From Actinomycetota bacterium (GTDB lineage Bacteria > Actinomycetota > Acidimicrobiia > Acidimicrobiales > RAAP-2): a DNA stretch of 19,793 nucleotides. Location: positions 1 to 19,793 of the forward strand of contig WLKR01000004.1 in NCBI GenBank assembly GCA_009701115.1, in the 5' to 3' direction. Both the position numbers and the translations under genes were made by a program. The notes under the pieces are model-generated. The model saw only the letters and a program-made list of their open reading frames with translations, had not been told where the DNA came from and searched no databases. Below, in pieces: positions 7,771-15,165 of this stretch (within the stretch, counting starts at the first letter, position 1; every line of letters starts with the position of its first letter).

Positions 7771-8552
7771 GCCAACCAGCCCATGTCCTGGGCAATCTGC
7801 ACGGGGTCAGCGATTACCAGTCCTGAATGAAGCTGCAACGTTCGGATTAATCCGGCAGCTTCAAAGAGTGATTCGTGAGTTCCGGTATCGAGCCACGTCG
7901 TGGTGCGCGGCAAGATGTCGACGCGTAGTTCACCGAGTTCGAGGTAGACGTTATTGAGCGCAGTGATTTCGATTTCACCGCGGGCGCTCGGCTTGAGCTC
8001 TTTGGCGAATGTACTCGCCCGTTCGTCGTAGAAATAAATGCCAGGGACCGCATAATTGCTCTTGGGGTCGACGGGCTTCTCCTCGAGCGACAAGACGCGA
8101 CCTGATTCATCGAACTCCACAACGCCGTAAGAAGTGGCGTCAGCCACTTGGTAGGCAAAAATCTGAGCGCCCGAGACGCCATTGAATTTTTGGAGCTGCG
8201 TGCCGAGGCCCGGACCGTAGAAAAGGTTGTCGCCGAGAATGAGGCAGGATTTTTCGCCAGCCAGGAACTCTTCACCAATGATGAAGGCCTCCGCTAATCC
8301 GTTAGGGGCGTGCTGGGTGGCAAACGTGATGGAGATCCCGAACTGTGATCCGTCACCTAGTAACCGCTCGAAAGCGGGTCGGTCGTGAGGCGTTGTAATA
8401 ATCAGGATCTCTCGAAGACCTGCCAGCATCAGCGTGCTGAGGGGGTAGTAAATCATGGGCTTGTCGTAAATCGGCAGTAACTGCTTCGAAACGGCTTTGG
8501 TAATGGGGTGCAGCCGCGTGCCGCTGCCACCCGCCAGAATGATTCCCTTCAC
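7767..8552 (-). CDS. rfbA: Glucose-1-phosphate thymidylyltransferase, short C-terminus
   Basis: Makes dTDP-glucose from glucose-1-phosphate and dTTP, the first step to dTDP-rhamnose. The nucleotidyltransferase signature [11 protein letters not shown] (8-18) is followed by [16 protein letters not shown] and LGDNLFYG (106-113). EEKP at 157-160 and WLDTGTH at 220-226 are also typical. The protein has 261 residues, whereas family members usually have about 290: it stops after [11 protein letters not shown], so the usual C-terminal helical tail is missing, exactly where its stop overlaps the convergent crotonase gene. The start is GTG at 8552, with TAGACT 6 nt upstream and no SD. Confidence 0.93.
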   Translation of the reverse strand: MKGIILAGGSGTRLHPITKAVSKQLLPIYDKPMIYYPLSTLMLAGLREILIITTPHDRPAFERLLGDGSQFGISITFATQHAPNGLAEAFIIGEEFLAGEKSCLILGDNLFYGPGLGTQLQKFNGVSGAQIFAYQVADATSYGVVEFDESGRVLSLEEKPVDPKSNYAVPGIYFYDERASTFAKELKPSARGEIEITALNNVYLELGELRVDILPRTTTWLDTGTHESLFEAAGLIRTLQLHSGLVIADPVQIAQDMGWLA

Positions 8553-8564
8553 GTAACTAGTCTA
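8553..8564 (-). promoter_or_regulatory. -10 box of probable leaderless rfbA promoter
   Basis: On the minus strand TAGACT (8564-8559) is followed by six bases and the GTG start of rfbA. It has the same geometry as the other TANNNT boxes in the window. No convincing -35 box is seen. The region also serves the divergent rfbB, which uses an SD instead. Confidence 0.45.
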
Positions 8565-8602
8565 GGTCTGGTAAATCAAAGGTTCAGTTGAGGGGAAACG
8601 TC

Positions 8603-9580
8603 TTGAAGCTCGTGATTACAGGTGCGGCCGGATTTATCGGCTCACGGCTCGCGGAACGCAGCCTGGAAGAGGCTGAACGACTGGGCTACAACAGCATTGT
8701 CCTGCTCGACGCGTTGACGTATTCAGGACGGCGCGAGAATATGGACGCCGTACTACGCGACTCTCGCGTGACCTTTGTCCACGCCTCGATTAACGATGCC
8801 GAGATGGTTGATGAAGTATTGGCCGGAGCTCATACTGTTCTGCACTTAGCGGCAGAAAGTCACGTGGACCGCTCGATCCAGGGCGCCCAGCCATTCTTTA
8901 TTACTAATGTTCTCGGTACGCAGCAGTTGCTCGAAAGCTCCCGTCGTGGTGGCGTCAGCAAATTTGTCCATGTTTCGACCGATGAGGTCTACGGATCAAT
9001 CGACGAAGGCTCGTGGAGCGAAGATCACATATTGGAGCCCAACTCTCCCTACTCGGCGAGTAAGGCCGGTTCTGACTTGGCGGCCTTGGCGTACCACACG
9101 ACTTTTGGACTGGACGTCAGTGTTACGCGTTGCTCCAACAACTACGGTCCGCGTCAGTACCCGGAAAAAGTCATTCCTCTCTTTGTTTCCAACTTGATTG
9201 ATGGCATAAAGGTGCCGCTCTATGGCGACGGCCTCAATGTTCGCGACTGGCTCCACGTCGATGACCATTGCCAGGGCATTTTGAAAGTTCTTGAAGGCGG
9301 CCGGTCCGGTGAGATTTACAACATCGGCGGTGGCACAGAATTGACCAACTACGAGATCACGTTGAAGTTGTTGGAGCTCTGTGGTGCCAGCACCGACATG
9401 ATTGAACCCGTTGCCGACCGCCTGGGCCACGACCGTCGCTACTCGGTGGACTGCGCGAAGATCTCCACTGAACTGGGCTATCAGCCGCTCGTTCCCTTCG
9501 AGGCCGGTCTTGAGGCCACAGTGCGTTGGTACTACGACAACGAAGCCTGGTGGCGTCCACTGAAGGCCGTGAAGAGTTGA
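8603..9580 (+). CDS. rfbB: dTDP-glucose 4,6-dehydratase
   Basis: A 325-residue NAD-dependent extended short-chain dehydrogenase that converts dTDP-glucose to dTDP-4-keto-6-deoxyglucose. The Rossmann motif TGAAGFIG lies at residues 6-13. AAESHVDRSI, STDEVYG and the catalytic YSASK follow in the expected order. NNYGPRQYPEK is the substrate-binding signature of RfbB. I place the start at TTG 8603, giving MKLVITGAAGFIG, because GAGGGGA (8590-8596) lies 6 nt upstream as a good SD; the in-frame TTG at 8588 lacks this. The stop overlaps the rfbC start as TTGA, so the two are translationally coupled. Confidence 0.93.
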   Translation: MKLVITGAAGFIGSRLAERSLEEAERLGYNSIVLLDALTYSGRRENMDAVLRDSRVTFVHASINDAEMVDEVLAGAHTVLHLAAESHVDRSIQGAQPFFITNVLGTQQLLESSRRGGVSKFVHVSTDEVYGSIDEGSWSEDHILEPNSPYSASKAGSDLAALAYHTTFGLDVSVTRCSNNYGPRQYPEKVIPLFVSNLIDGIKVPLYGDGLNVRDWLHVDDHCQGILKVLEGGRSGEIYNIGGGTELTNYEITLKLLELCGASTDMIEPVADRLGHDRRYSVDCAKISTELGYQPLVPFEAGLEATVRWYYDNEAWWRPLKAVKS

Positions 9581-10137
9581 ACCTAGAAGAGCTTTCAATT
9601 GCTGGTCTCTTCAAGTTGACCTCACCCGTTTGGGGGGATGATCGCGGATTCTTTCGAGAGTGGTTCAAGTTGCCCGACCTCAACGAGGCGGGGATCTCCT
9701 TCACCGCCGCTCAGGCCAACCTTTCACGATCGGCTCGCAATGTTGTTCGCGGCCTTCACTTTTCCGTGGCGCCCGAAGGTCAGGCCAAGGTCGTTACCTG
9801 CGCCGAAGGCGAACTTGTTGATGTGATGGTGGACCTGCGCGTCGGATCGCCAACGTTTGGCAAAACCGAACTCGTCACCCTGCGCGGCGGAGACGGAGTT
9901 TCGCTCTATCTTCCTTCAGGTATTGGCCACGGCTTCTGTGCGACCAGCGACGACGCGGTTCTGGTCTATCTCTTGTCTTCGACCTACAACCCAACGGCCG
10001 AGTTGGAGGTTCACCCGTTTGATAAAGAGTTGATGGTGCCTTGGCCCCTGAGTGGGGAAGCCATTCTGAGCGCAAAGGATGCCGCAGCCCCGTCACTGGC
10101 TGATCGTCGTCTCGATAACACACTCCCGAAGTATTAG
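9577..10137 (+). CDS. rfbC: dTDP-4-dehydrorhamnose 3,5-epimerase
   Basis: A 186-residue cupin epimerase that converts dTDP-4-keto-6-deoxyglucose to dTDP-4-keto-L-rhamnose. Recognisable elements: DDRGFFREWF, RGLHFS with catalytic H61, K71 after the short loop, YLPSGIGHGF (111-120), Y131 in the VYLLSSTY segment, and LSAKDAAAPSLAD, whose aspartate (168) pairs with the histidine. I choose TTG 9577 because it overlaps the rfbB stop by TTGA and removes about 17 non-homologous residues that an upstream ATG (9526) would add. No rfbD reductase follows. Confidence 0.9.
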   Translation: MNLEELSIAGLFKLTSPVWGDDRGFFREWFKLPDLNEAGISFTAAQANLSRSARNVVRGLHFSVAPEGQAKVVTCAEGELVDVMVDLRVGSPTFGKTELVTLRGGDGVSLYLPSGIGHGFCATSDDAVLVYLLSSTYNPTAELEVHPFDKELMVPWPLSGEAILSAKDAAAPSLADRRLDNTLPKY

Positions 10138-10145
10138 TAGTCCTT

Positions 10146-10898
10146 GTGAGCGCACTCTCTACGTCGGGGGTACTGGCACTCTTCGGCACGGTCTTTCTGG
10201 CCAGTGCTGTGGAAATGGTTGAAGCCTTAACCATTGTGGTGGCCGTTGGCATTACTAAGGGCTGGCGCTCAGCATTAGAAGGCGTGGCCGTCGCCCTCCT
10301 GGCGCTGACTGGACTCGTGGTCGTTTTTGGGCCGGCGCTCGCCAGCGTCCCGACGGCGTCCCTTCGAATCGTGGTCGGCACGGTTCTCTTGATTTTCGGT
10401 CTCCAGTGGTGGCGCAAGGCAATCTTGCGAAGCATTGGACTAAAGGCGAAGCATGACGAAGACGCAATATTTGCCGAGACGGTCGAGGAGCTTCAAAAGA
10501 GCCCCGCGAACACTCGAGATGCGGCCGCATTCACAATGGCCTTCAAGGGTGTCTTTCTTGAAGGTATTGAAGTGGTCGTCACTGTTATTACTTTGGGCAG
10601 CTCGGCCCACCGATTGGGCGTTGCGGCCACAGCCGCCGTCTCCGCTTTAGTGGTGGTGGCAGCCGCGGGTCTCATTGTGACCCGTCAACTGTCAAACGTT
10701 CCCGAAAACGCGATGAAGATGGTCGTCGGCATCATGGCGGCTTCTTACGGCACTTTTTGGATTGGTGAGGGCATTGGACTCCACTGGCCCGGAAAAGATC
10801 TCGCGCTTCTCGCCTTCGCATTGATCTTCGGCCTACTGACTTGGGTGGTTGTGCTCTCGCTGACTCCCCGCGAGCATTCAGTGGCGGTGACGTCATGA
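10146..10898 (+). CDS. Duplicated-half integral membrane protein with ExxE motifs
   Basis: A 250-residue polytopic protein with about six to seven helices, resembling the uncharacterised COG4280 group as I recall it. The two halves repeat. VFLASAVEMVEALTIVVAVG (17-35, E23 and E26) corresponds to FKGVFLEGIEVVVTVITLG (133-151, E139 and E142). Then LRIVVG...GLQWW (73-89) corresponds to MKMVVG...GTFWI (190-206), at the same spacing of about 50 residues. Paired membrane-embedded glutamates in duplicated halves are typical of cation transporters such as FTR1 or UPF0016, so metal-ion transport is a reasonable but unproven guess. The linker at about 95-128 is charged and cytoplasmic. The GTG start is 8 nt after the rfbC stop. 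Confidence 0.75.
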   Translation: MSALSTSGVLALFGTVFLASAVEMVEALTIVVAVGITKGWRSALEGVAVALLALTGLVVVFGPALASVPTASLRIVVGTVLLIFGLQWWRKAILRSIGLKAKHDEDAIFAETVEELQKSPANTRDAAAFTMAFKGVFLEGIEVVVTVITLGSSAHRLGVAATAAVSALVVVAAAGLIVTRQLSNVPENAMKMVVGIMAASYGTFWIGEGIGLHWPGKDLALLAFALIFGLLTWVVVLSLTPREHSVAVTS

Positions 10899-11110
10899 AG
10901 TTTGTGCGCGGATTTGGGAAATTTCTCTTTGAGTTCTTCATCGGTGATACGCCCGAACTTTTCGTTCTCGGGGTCGGAGTGCTCGCAACCGCCAGCGCCC
11001 TGCTTCATTTTCTGAATGCTCAGGCCCTCGTTATCGTGCTCCTACCCCTAATGGTGTTCGGGGGTGTTCTTGGATCGGTGCTTTTGGAGCGTCGGCGCAA
11101 GAGTCGCTAA
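10895..11110 (+). CDS. Small two-helix membrane protein
   Basis: A 71-residue protein starting at ATG 10895, overlapping the stop of the preceding transporter-like gene as ATGA. An amphipathic start (MKFVRGFGKFLFEFF) is followed by helices at about 22-38 and 42-60 and a basic tail LERRRKSR. I do not recognise a family. Tight coupling suggests a subunit or assembly partner of the upstream membrane protein. A longer upstream ATG in the same frame (10841) lies inside the preceding gene and is unlikely. Confidence 0.65.
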   Translation: MKFVRGFGKFLFEFFIGDTPELFVLGVGVLATASALLHFLNAQALVIVLLPLMVFGGVLGSVLLERRRKSR

Positions 11111-11130
11111 CGCACACGCGGTGCATGGAC

Positions 11131-11142
11131 TACCGTAATTCC
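11131..11142 (+). promoter_or_regulatory. -10 box of probable leaderless SGNH-gene promoter
   Basis: TACCGT (11131-11136) precedes ATG 11143 by six bases with no SD between. This supports the second ATG rather than the ATG at 11125, which would place the -10 box within the coding region. Confidence 0.35.
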
Positions 11143-12228
11143 ATGCTTCGTGGGCGTATTAGTTGGCTTGCCAGTTTGGCAGTGGTCGTCATCACGCTCG
11201 GCCTGCCACTCGCCACGTCCAGTCTGCGAGCCGCCACTGATCCGTGTGGCACATCGAGAACGAAGTTGGCCTGTCTGAATTCACTGCCGACGGCGGCCCA
11301 GGTGACGGAACATATTCGCCAAGGCCACGCCATCGTCAAGTTGCCAACGACACATCCAACATTGGCCTACCTGTCGAACACGGTGACAGGAATGAATTCG
11401 TTCTACATGCCAACGGGTCGATGCAACCAAGTAGCCCATCAGGCCGATGCCAGTCCTCCGTCAATTGCTGACTGTACATTTGGCAACGCCCGCGGTGGGA
11501 GCGCCAACACAATTGTTCTTACCGGTGATTCCCGAGCCGTGATGTGGACAACGTCATACGCCAAGTTGGCGAATGTGTTGGGGTGGCGATTGGTCGTCCT
11601 GGCTAAGCCTGGTTGTGTGGCTCAAACGGGTGAACTCACGTATCTCAACGTTCCCAATCGCCCCGGTCCGTGGGTGGCCTGTAACCACTTCCGTTCAGCG
11701 GTCATGAATGACTTGGCAATTTTGAAGCCAGCGATGGTGGTGGTGGCCTCTAACCCGGCAGCTTCTTTGGCCGATGGCCGCCGCACTTCGCAGAACGCCA
11801 CCTTGGCTCATGACAATTCGCTGGAGTATCTCCAGCTGCTCAAGAGTGCTTCGCCCACGTCCTCATTCGTATTCCTCTCGGGATTCCCACTCTTGGTCAA
11901 CACGGTGCCGGGTGTTGCCAATCCTGTTGCCTGCCTCGCCGCGCATAAGAAGGACATCCGCGTTTGTGACGTTCGTTCGAATAATTCCGCCAACGATGAC
12001 CCCACCAATGTGGCCGTCACGCAGTCAGCGGTCGACGCCAACTTTGCAGTAATTAATCAAAAGCCTTGGCTCTGCACCACCACCTGCCCGGGTGTTATCA
12101 ACAAGATGATCCCCTATGCCCGCGATGGGCTGCACATCAATAACACCTATAGCGACTGGCTGATGGGCGTGATGTGGCGATCACTGGCGGGTCTGCCGAA
12201 TTCGCCCATCAAACTTCCAACGAACTAG
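11143..12228 (+). CDS. Secreted SGNH-type hydrolase
   Basis: A 361-residue exported protein. Residues 1-30 form a signal peptide: MLRGR basic start, hydrophobic core about 7-24, likely cleavage near LRA-A. The serine-hydrolase block is VLTGDSRAVMW with nucleophile S130, and the C-terminal D-x-x-H is in ARDGLHINNTY (D328, H331). The overall pattern, including KPGC, a W-C segment and H before a Y/W motif, resembles the SGNH domain found at the C-terminus of OafA/Y-type acyltransferases, but here it stands alone without the membrane acyltransferase. Ten cysteines in the mature part suggest up to five disulfides. A role in acylation or deacylation of envelope glycans fits the nearby sugar genes but is inferred. 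The stop overlaps that of hisA within CTAG. Confidence 0.8.
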   Translation: MLRGRISWLASLAVVVITLGLPLATSSLRAATDPCGTSRTKLACLNSLPTAAQVTEHIRQGHAIVKLPTTHPTLAYLSNTVTGMNSFYMPTGRCNQVAHQADASPPSIADCTFGNARGGSANTIVLTGDSRAVMWTTSYAKLANVLGWRLVVLAKPGCVAQTGELTYLNVPNRPGPWVACNHFRSAVMNDLAILKPAMVVVASNPAASLADGRRTSQNATLAHDNSLEYLQLLKSASPTSSFVFLSGFPLLVNTVPGVANPVACLAAHKKDIRVCDVRSNNSANDDPTNVAVTQSAVDANFAVINQKPWLCTTTCPGVINKMIPYARDGLHINNTYSDWLMGVMWRSLAGLPNSPIKLPTN

Positions 12229-12911
12229 ACAATCCCTAACTGCTGGGCGAGGGCGGTGCCCATAACGGCCGCTTCGCAACCAAGTGCCTCGAGCGTTTTT
12301 ACGTCGTCCATATGGCGAACACCACCAGCGGCCACAACCGCGATGCCCGTGGCGCAGAGTCGTCGGTACAGTTCGAGATCCGGACCGCCCATGGTGCCGT
12401 CTCGATCTACAGCGGTGGCGTGGATGCGAAGAACGCCCGCTTGCTGGCAACGCTCAACCGCCGCCTCGGGGGTCAGCCCGGAAGAGGCCAGCCAACCCTT
12501 AGTAGCGACGAAGCCATCTTTGACATCAATCGCGACGACTAGCGCCGATCCGATCGCTGTAACGAACTGGACCATGGCGTCGGGCGTCGCAAAGGCCGCC
12601 GTGCCGACGATGAGCCGAGTCGCCCCGGAATCAAGTAGCGCCACGGCCTGGTCGGGTGTTCGGATTCCTCCCGAAACCTGCAGGGGTGTAACGCCACTCG
12701 CACTTTGACACCTCGCCAGCACTTCTGGGCGAAACGCCCCATCACGAGCTCCCTGGAGATCGACAACATGGAGAAGGTCTGGCTCCGTGGCCGCTAGAAC
12801 ACGGGTTACGTACTCTTCTAGCGGTTGACGAAACAGCACGCGGTCGTAGTCACCACGCTCTAGGCGGACGGCATCGTCCCCGAGGACGTCAACGGCAGGG
12901 ATGACTTGCAC
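12225..12911 (-). CDS. hisA: Phosphoribosylformimino-AICAR-phosphate isomerase
   Basis: Fourth step of histidine synthesis: an Amadori isomerase with a (βα)8 barrel, 228 residues. The catalytic acids D8 (VIPAVDVL) and D129 (VVAIDVKDG) are in place, as are the phosphate-binding motifs VSGGIRT (79-85) and AAGGVRH. I choose GTG 12911, which gives the canonical MQVIPAVDVL start; the ATG at 12935 would add MLACYYGR, with no family counterpart, and would run through the promoter. In many actinobacteria this enzyme (PriA) also serves tryptophan synthesis; the sequence alone does not decide that here. It is transcribed away from the rest of the pathway, from a shared control region. Confidence 0.93.
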   Translation of the reverse strand: MQVIPAVDVLGDDAVRLERGDYDRVLFRQPLEEYVTRVLAATEPDLLHVVDLQGARDGAFRPEVLARCQSASGVTPLQVSGGIRTPDQAVALLDSGATRLIVGTAAFATPDAMVQFVTAIGSALVVAIDVKDGFVATKGWLASSGLTPEAAVERCQQAGVLRIHATAVDRDGTMGGPDLELYRRLCATGIAVVAAGGVRHMDDVKTLEALGCEAAVMGTALAQQLGIV

Positions 12912-12941
12912 TCTGCCATAGTAGCACGCTAACATAGTGAT
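12906..12941. promoter_or_regulatory. Overlapping divergent promoters with quasi-palindromic operator
   Basis: Plus strand: TTGCAC (12906-12911), an 18-bp spacer and TAACAT (12930-12935), then six bases and the ATG of the regulator gene. Minus strand: TACTAT (12923-12918), six bases, then GTG of hisA. Both transcripts would therefore be leaderless. Between and across the two -10 boxes lies an imperfect palindrome (12918-12935), ATnnTAGCnnGCTAnnAT, whose perfect core is TAGC-AC-GCTA (12922-12931). A dimeric repressor bound there would cover both -10 boxes. The neighbouring TrpR/YerC-type protein is the obvious candidate. This is inference from layout. Confidence 0.55.
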
Positions 12942-13256
12942 ATGACCAGCGGCAAAGTATCCCCAGCGACCGACGAAGGCCTCACGGCTCGTCGCTTCGA
13001 CGACCTTGCCGAAGCACTCGTGGGCGTTCGTTCAGTGGAGCAGATGAAGAGTGTCCTGCGCGATCTTTGTACGGTGGCTGAACTCGATGCCATGGGGCAA
13101 CGGCTTCAGGTGGCCGGCCTCGTCAATGAAGGTGTGTCGTACCAAGAAATCTCTCGTCAAACCGGCGCGTCCACCGCGACCGTCACCCGAGTCGCACACT
13201 GGCTGCGATACGGCGAAGGCGGCTACCTCGCAATTCTGAAGAAAGTAAGGAAATGA
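12942..13256 (+). CDS. TrpR/YerC-family DNA-binding regulator
   Basis: A 104-residue all-helical protein of the TrpR superfamily, YerC/YecD subgroup. The helix-turn-helix spans about 65-88 (VSYQEISRQTGASTATVTRV), followed by the family-typical WLRYGEGGY (87-95). The preceding helices (19-60) would form the interleaved dimer. It is the first gene of the histidine operon and overlaps hisG by ATGA. In Firmicutes, YerC-like proteins have, as I recall, been linked to control of histidine genes; here the position makes an autoregulated histidine-responsive repressor likely. The ligand is not readable from sequence. Confidence 0.85.
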   Translation: MTSGKVSPATDEGLTARRFDDLAEALVGVRSVEQMKSVLRDLCTVAELDAMGQRLQVAGLVNEGVSYQEISRQTGASTATVTRVAHWLRYGEGGYLAILKKVRK

Positions 13257-14110
13257 CAAATCGACTGTCCTTAGCTATGCCATCTAAGGGTCGCCTTCGC
13301 GAACCTTCATGGAACCTGCTCGAAGCGAGCGGCGTCGCCCCGCAAGAGCCCGGAGAGCGCGTGTTGCAGACGTACTGCCGCAACGCTGATATCGACTTGC
13401 TCTTTGTTCGGGCCGATGATGTGCCGGAGTACGTCCAAGACGGGGTAGTGGACTGTGGAATTACGGGCCGTGATCTGGTTGCCGAAGGTAACTACGACGT
13501 GGAAGTTCTTCTCAGCCTTGGCTTCGGCTACTGCTCGTTACAGGTGGCCGTACCCAACGAAAGCACGTTCACATCTCTCAAGGATCTCGATGGTCTCCGC
13601 ATCGCCACGTCGCACCCGACTATCGCGCAGCGCGCACTGGACGCCGCTGGCATTACTGCGGAGTTAATTTCGGTGGGGGGCTCAGTGGAGATTGCCCCTC
13701 GGCTCGGTCTGGCCGAAGGGATTATCGACCTGGTGTCAACGGGGAGCACGTTGCGGACCAACGGCCTGCGTTCCATCGAGACCATTTTTGAATCAGAGGC
13801 CGTCGTGATTGGTCGTCGGGGCGCTGTTGCGTCGCAGAATCGCAACACGCTGGTGACGATGCTCCAGTCAGTGATTGAAGCTCGCAAGAGCCGTTATCTC
13901 TTGTTCAACGTGCCAACCAAGCACTTGGCCGAAGTAGTCGCGGAACTGCCAACGGCCGGTTCGCCGAGTGTCTTGACCTTGGCCGATCCCGAGGTGGTTT
14001 CAGTTCACGCCCTCGTTCCCGCGAGTGATATTTGGGCACTAATGCCCAAGCTCGAGGCCAAGGGCGCCAGCGCCATTTTGACCTTGCCAATCGAACGGAT
14101 GGTCCGATGA
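13253..14110 (+). CDS. hisG: ATP phosphoribosyltransferase, long form
   Basis: First and committed step of histidine synthesis, joining ATP and PRPP. The 285-residue length marks the long HisG, which carries its own C-terminal ACT-like histidine-binding domain (about 210-285) and needs no HisZ. The N-terminal MPSKGRLREPSW and VDCGITGRDLV are typical, and the PRPP-binding loop is DLVSTGSTLRTNGL at about 160-173. ATG 13253 overlaps the regulator stop, and its own stop overlaps the hisD start (ATGA). Confidence 0.95.
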   Translation: MTNRLSLAMPSKGRLREPSWNLLEASGVAPQEPGERVLQTYCRNADIDLLFVRADDVPEYVQDGVVDCGITGRDLVAEGNYDVEVLLSLGFGYCSLQVAVPNESTFTSLKDLDGLRIATSHPTIAQRALDAAGITAELISVGGSVEIAPRLGLAEGIIDLVSTGSTLRTNGLRSIETIFESEAVVIGRRGAVASQNRNTLVTMLQSVIEARKSRYLLFNVPTKHLAEVVAELPTAGSPSVLTLADPEVVSVHALVPASDIWALMPKLEAKGASAILTLPIERMVR

Positions 14111-15165
14111 GTCGCACTACCAAAGTCGATAAGCAGTTCACGATTGAAGACATCGTGAATGATGTAAAGAATCGCGGAGACGCCGCAGTTGCTGAATGGT
14201 CAGCACTCTTAGACGGTGTTGAAGAACGTGCACCTCAGAAGGCTGTACCGAGTGGCGACATCCCAGGTGATGCCGTCCTGTTCGCGGCTGACGCTATTCG
14301 TCGTTGGCACGCCGCTCAGATGCCCGCAACCGTCACGATGGAAGTCAACCCCGGCGTCTCGCTGGAGCGTCGATGGGTCCCAATCCAAACGGTCGGCCTC
14401 TATGTCCCGAGTGGTCTGGTCTCTTCTCTGCTTATGACGGCGATTCCCGCCCAGGAAGCCGGTGTCGAAAAGATTGTTATCTGCACACCACCGCGTGGAG
14501 CTGAAAATGTCGCCGCCGCGGCCAAACTCATTGGCATCTCAGTAGTCTTTGTCGTCGGTGGCGCACAAGCGATTGCCGCGATGGCGTACGGCACTGCCAC
14601 CATCCCGAAGGTCGACAAGATATTCGGACCCGGTGGTGGTGCGGTTAATACCGCCAAGTTGCTCGTGAGCCAAGTGGTCGCAATCGATCTTCCGGCCGGA
14701 CCAAGTGAAGTTGTTGTGGCAGCTGACCCCGGTATTGAAGAGTCGCTAATCGAGCAGGAGCTGGCGGCCCAGCTTGAACACGGTCCTGATTCGCGAGCGT
14801 TTGTGGTGCGCGTCGGTGACGACCTTGACGCAGCCGTGGCTGAAATAGATGGTCACGCTGCCGAACACGTGGCCCTACTGGGACCTCGTGCCGAGTCTCT
14901 GGCGCCACGAATTCGCAACGCCGGCGCGGTGTTCGTTGGTCGGTACGCCCCGGTGCCAGCCGGTGACTACGCCACGGGAGGAAACCACGTTCTCCCTACG
15001 GGTGGTTGGGCACGCTCTACTGGGGGGCTCGGAATCGAGGCCTACATGAAGACCGTGACCATTCAACGAATAAGTGAAGAAGGCCTAGCCCTTCTCGCAC
15101 CAACAATTGAGGCCCTCGCTGAACTCGAAGGACTCCCTAACCACAAAGCGACGGCCCGCCGATGA
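14107..15165 (+). CDS. hisD: Histidinol dehydrogenase, compact form
   Basis: Last enzyme of the pathway: two NAD-dependent oxidations of histidinol to histidine. All residues matching the E. coli catalytic set are visible: zinc ligands Q222 and H225 (QLEHG), D287 (AGDYATGGNH) and H346 (LPNHK), and the E253-H254 base pair (AAEH). The protein has only 352 residues, against about 430 usually. By eye it lacks about 40 N-terminal residues, a few in the VGLYVP loop (98-106), and about 35-40 between AFVVRV (231-236) and the AAEH helix. The nucleotide-binding loop reads GPGGGAV where most members have GPGN. ATG 14107 is chosen for the ATGA overlap with hisG. Confidence 0.9.
   Translation: MSRTTKVDKQFTIEDIVNDVKNRGDAAVAEWSALLDGVEERAPQKAVPSGDIPGDAVLFAADAIRRWHAAQMPATVTMEVNPGVSLERRWVPIQTVGLYVPSGLVSSLLMTAIPAQEAGVEKIVICTPPRGAENVAAAAKLIGISVVFVVGGAQAIAAMAYGTATIPKVDKIFGPGGGAVNTAKLLVSQVVAIDLPAGPSEVVVAADPGIEESLIEQELAAQLEHGPDSRAFVVRVGDDLDAAVAEIDGHAAEHVALLGPRAESLAPRIRNAGAVFVGRYAPVPAGDYATGGNHVLPTGGWARSTGGLGIEAYMKTVTIQRISEEGLALLAPTIEALAELEGLPNHKATARR

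Noticed and set aside
8996..9598. Long open frame antisense to rfbB and the rfbC start
   Set aside because: It mirrors the codon structure of rfbB, has no recognisable motif and would oppose a well-supported gene. The same holds for other long antisense frames, for example within the hisC-hisB fusion and the methyltransferase gene.
12202..12250. TCGCCC/GGGCGA repeat around the SGNH-hisA junction as a terminator
   Set aside because: Only 6 bp arms with a 37-nt loop and no T-run.
12912..12935. Upstream ATG for hisA (MLACYYGR extension)
   Set aside because: The extension has no counterpart in the family and would run through the promoter; the GTG at 12911 gives the canonical start.
14032..14106. 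Longer hisD start inside hisG
   Set aside because: It would add 25 residues read from the hisG C-terminal domain in another frame; the ATGA overlap at 14107 fits the operon style.
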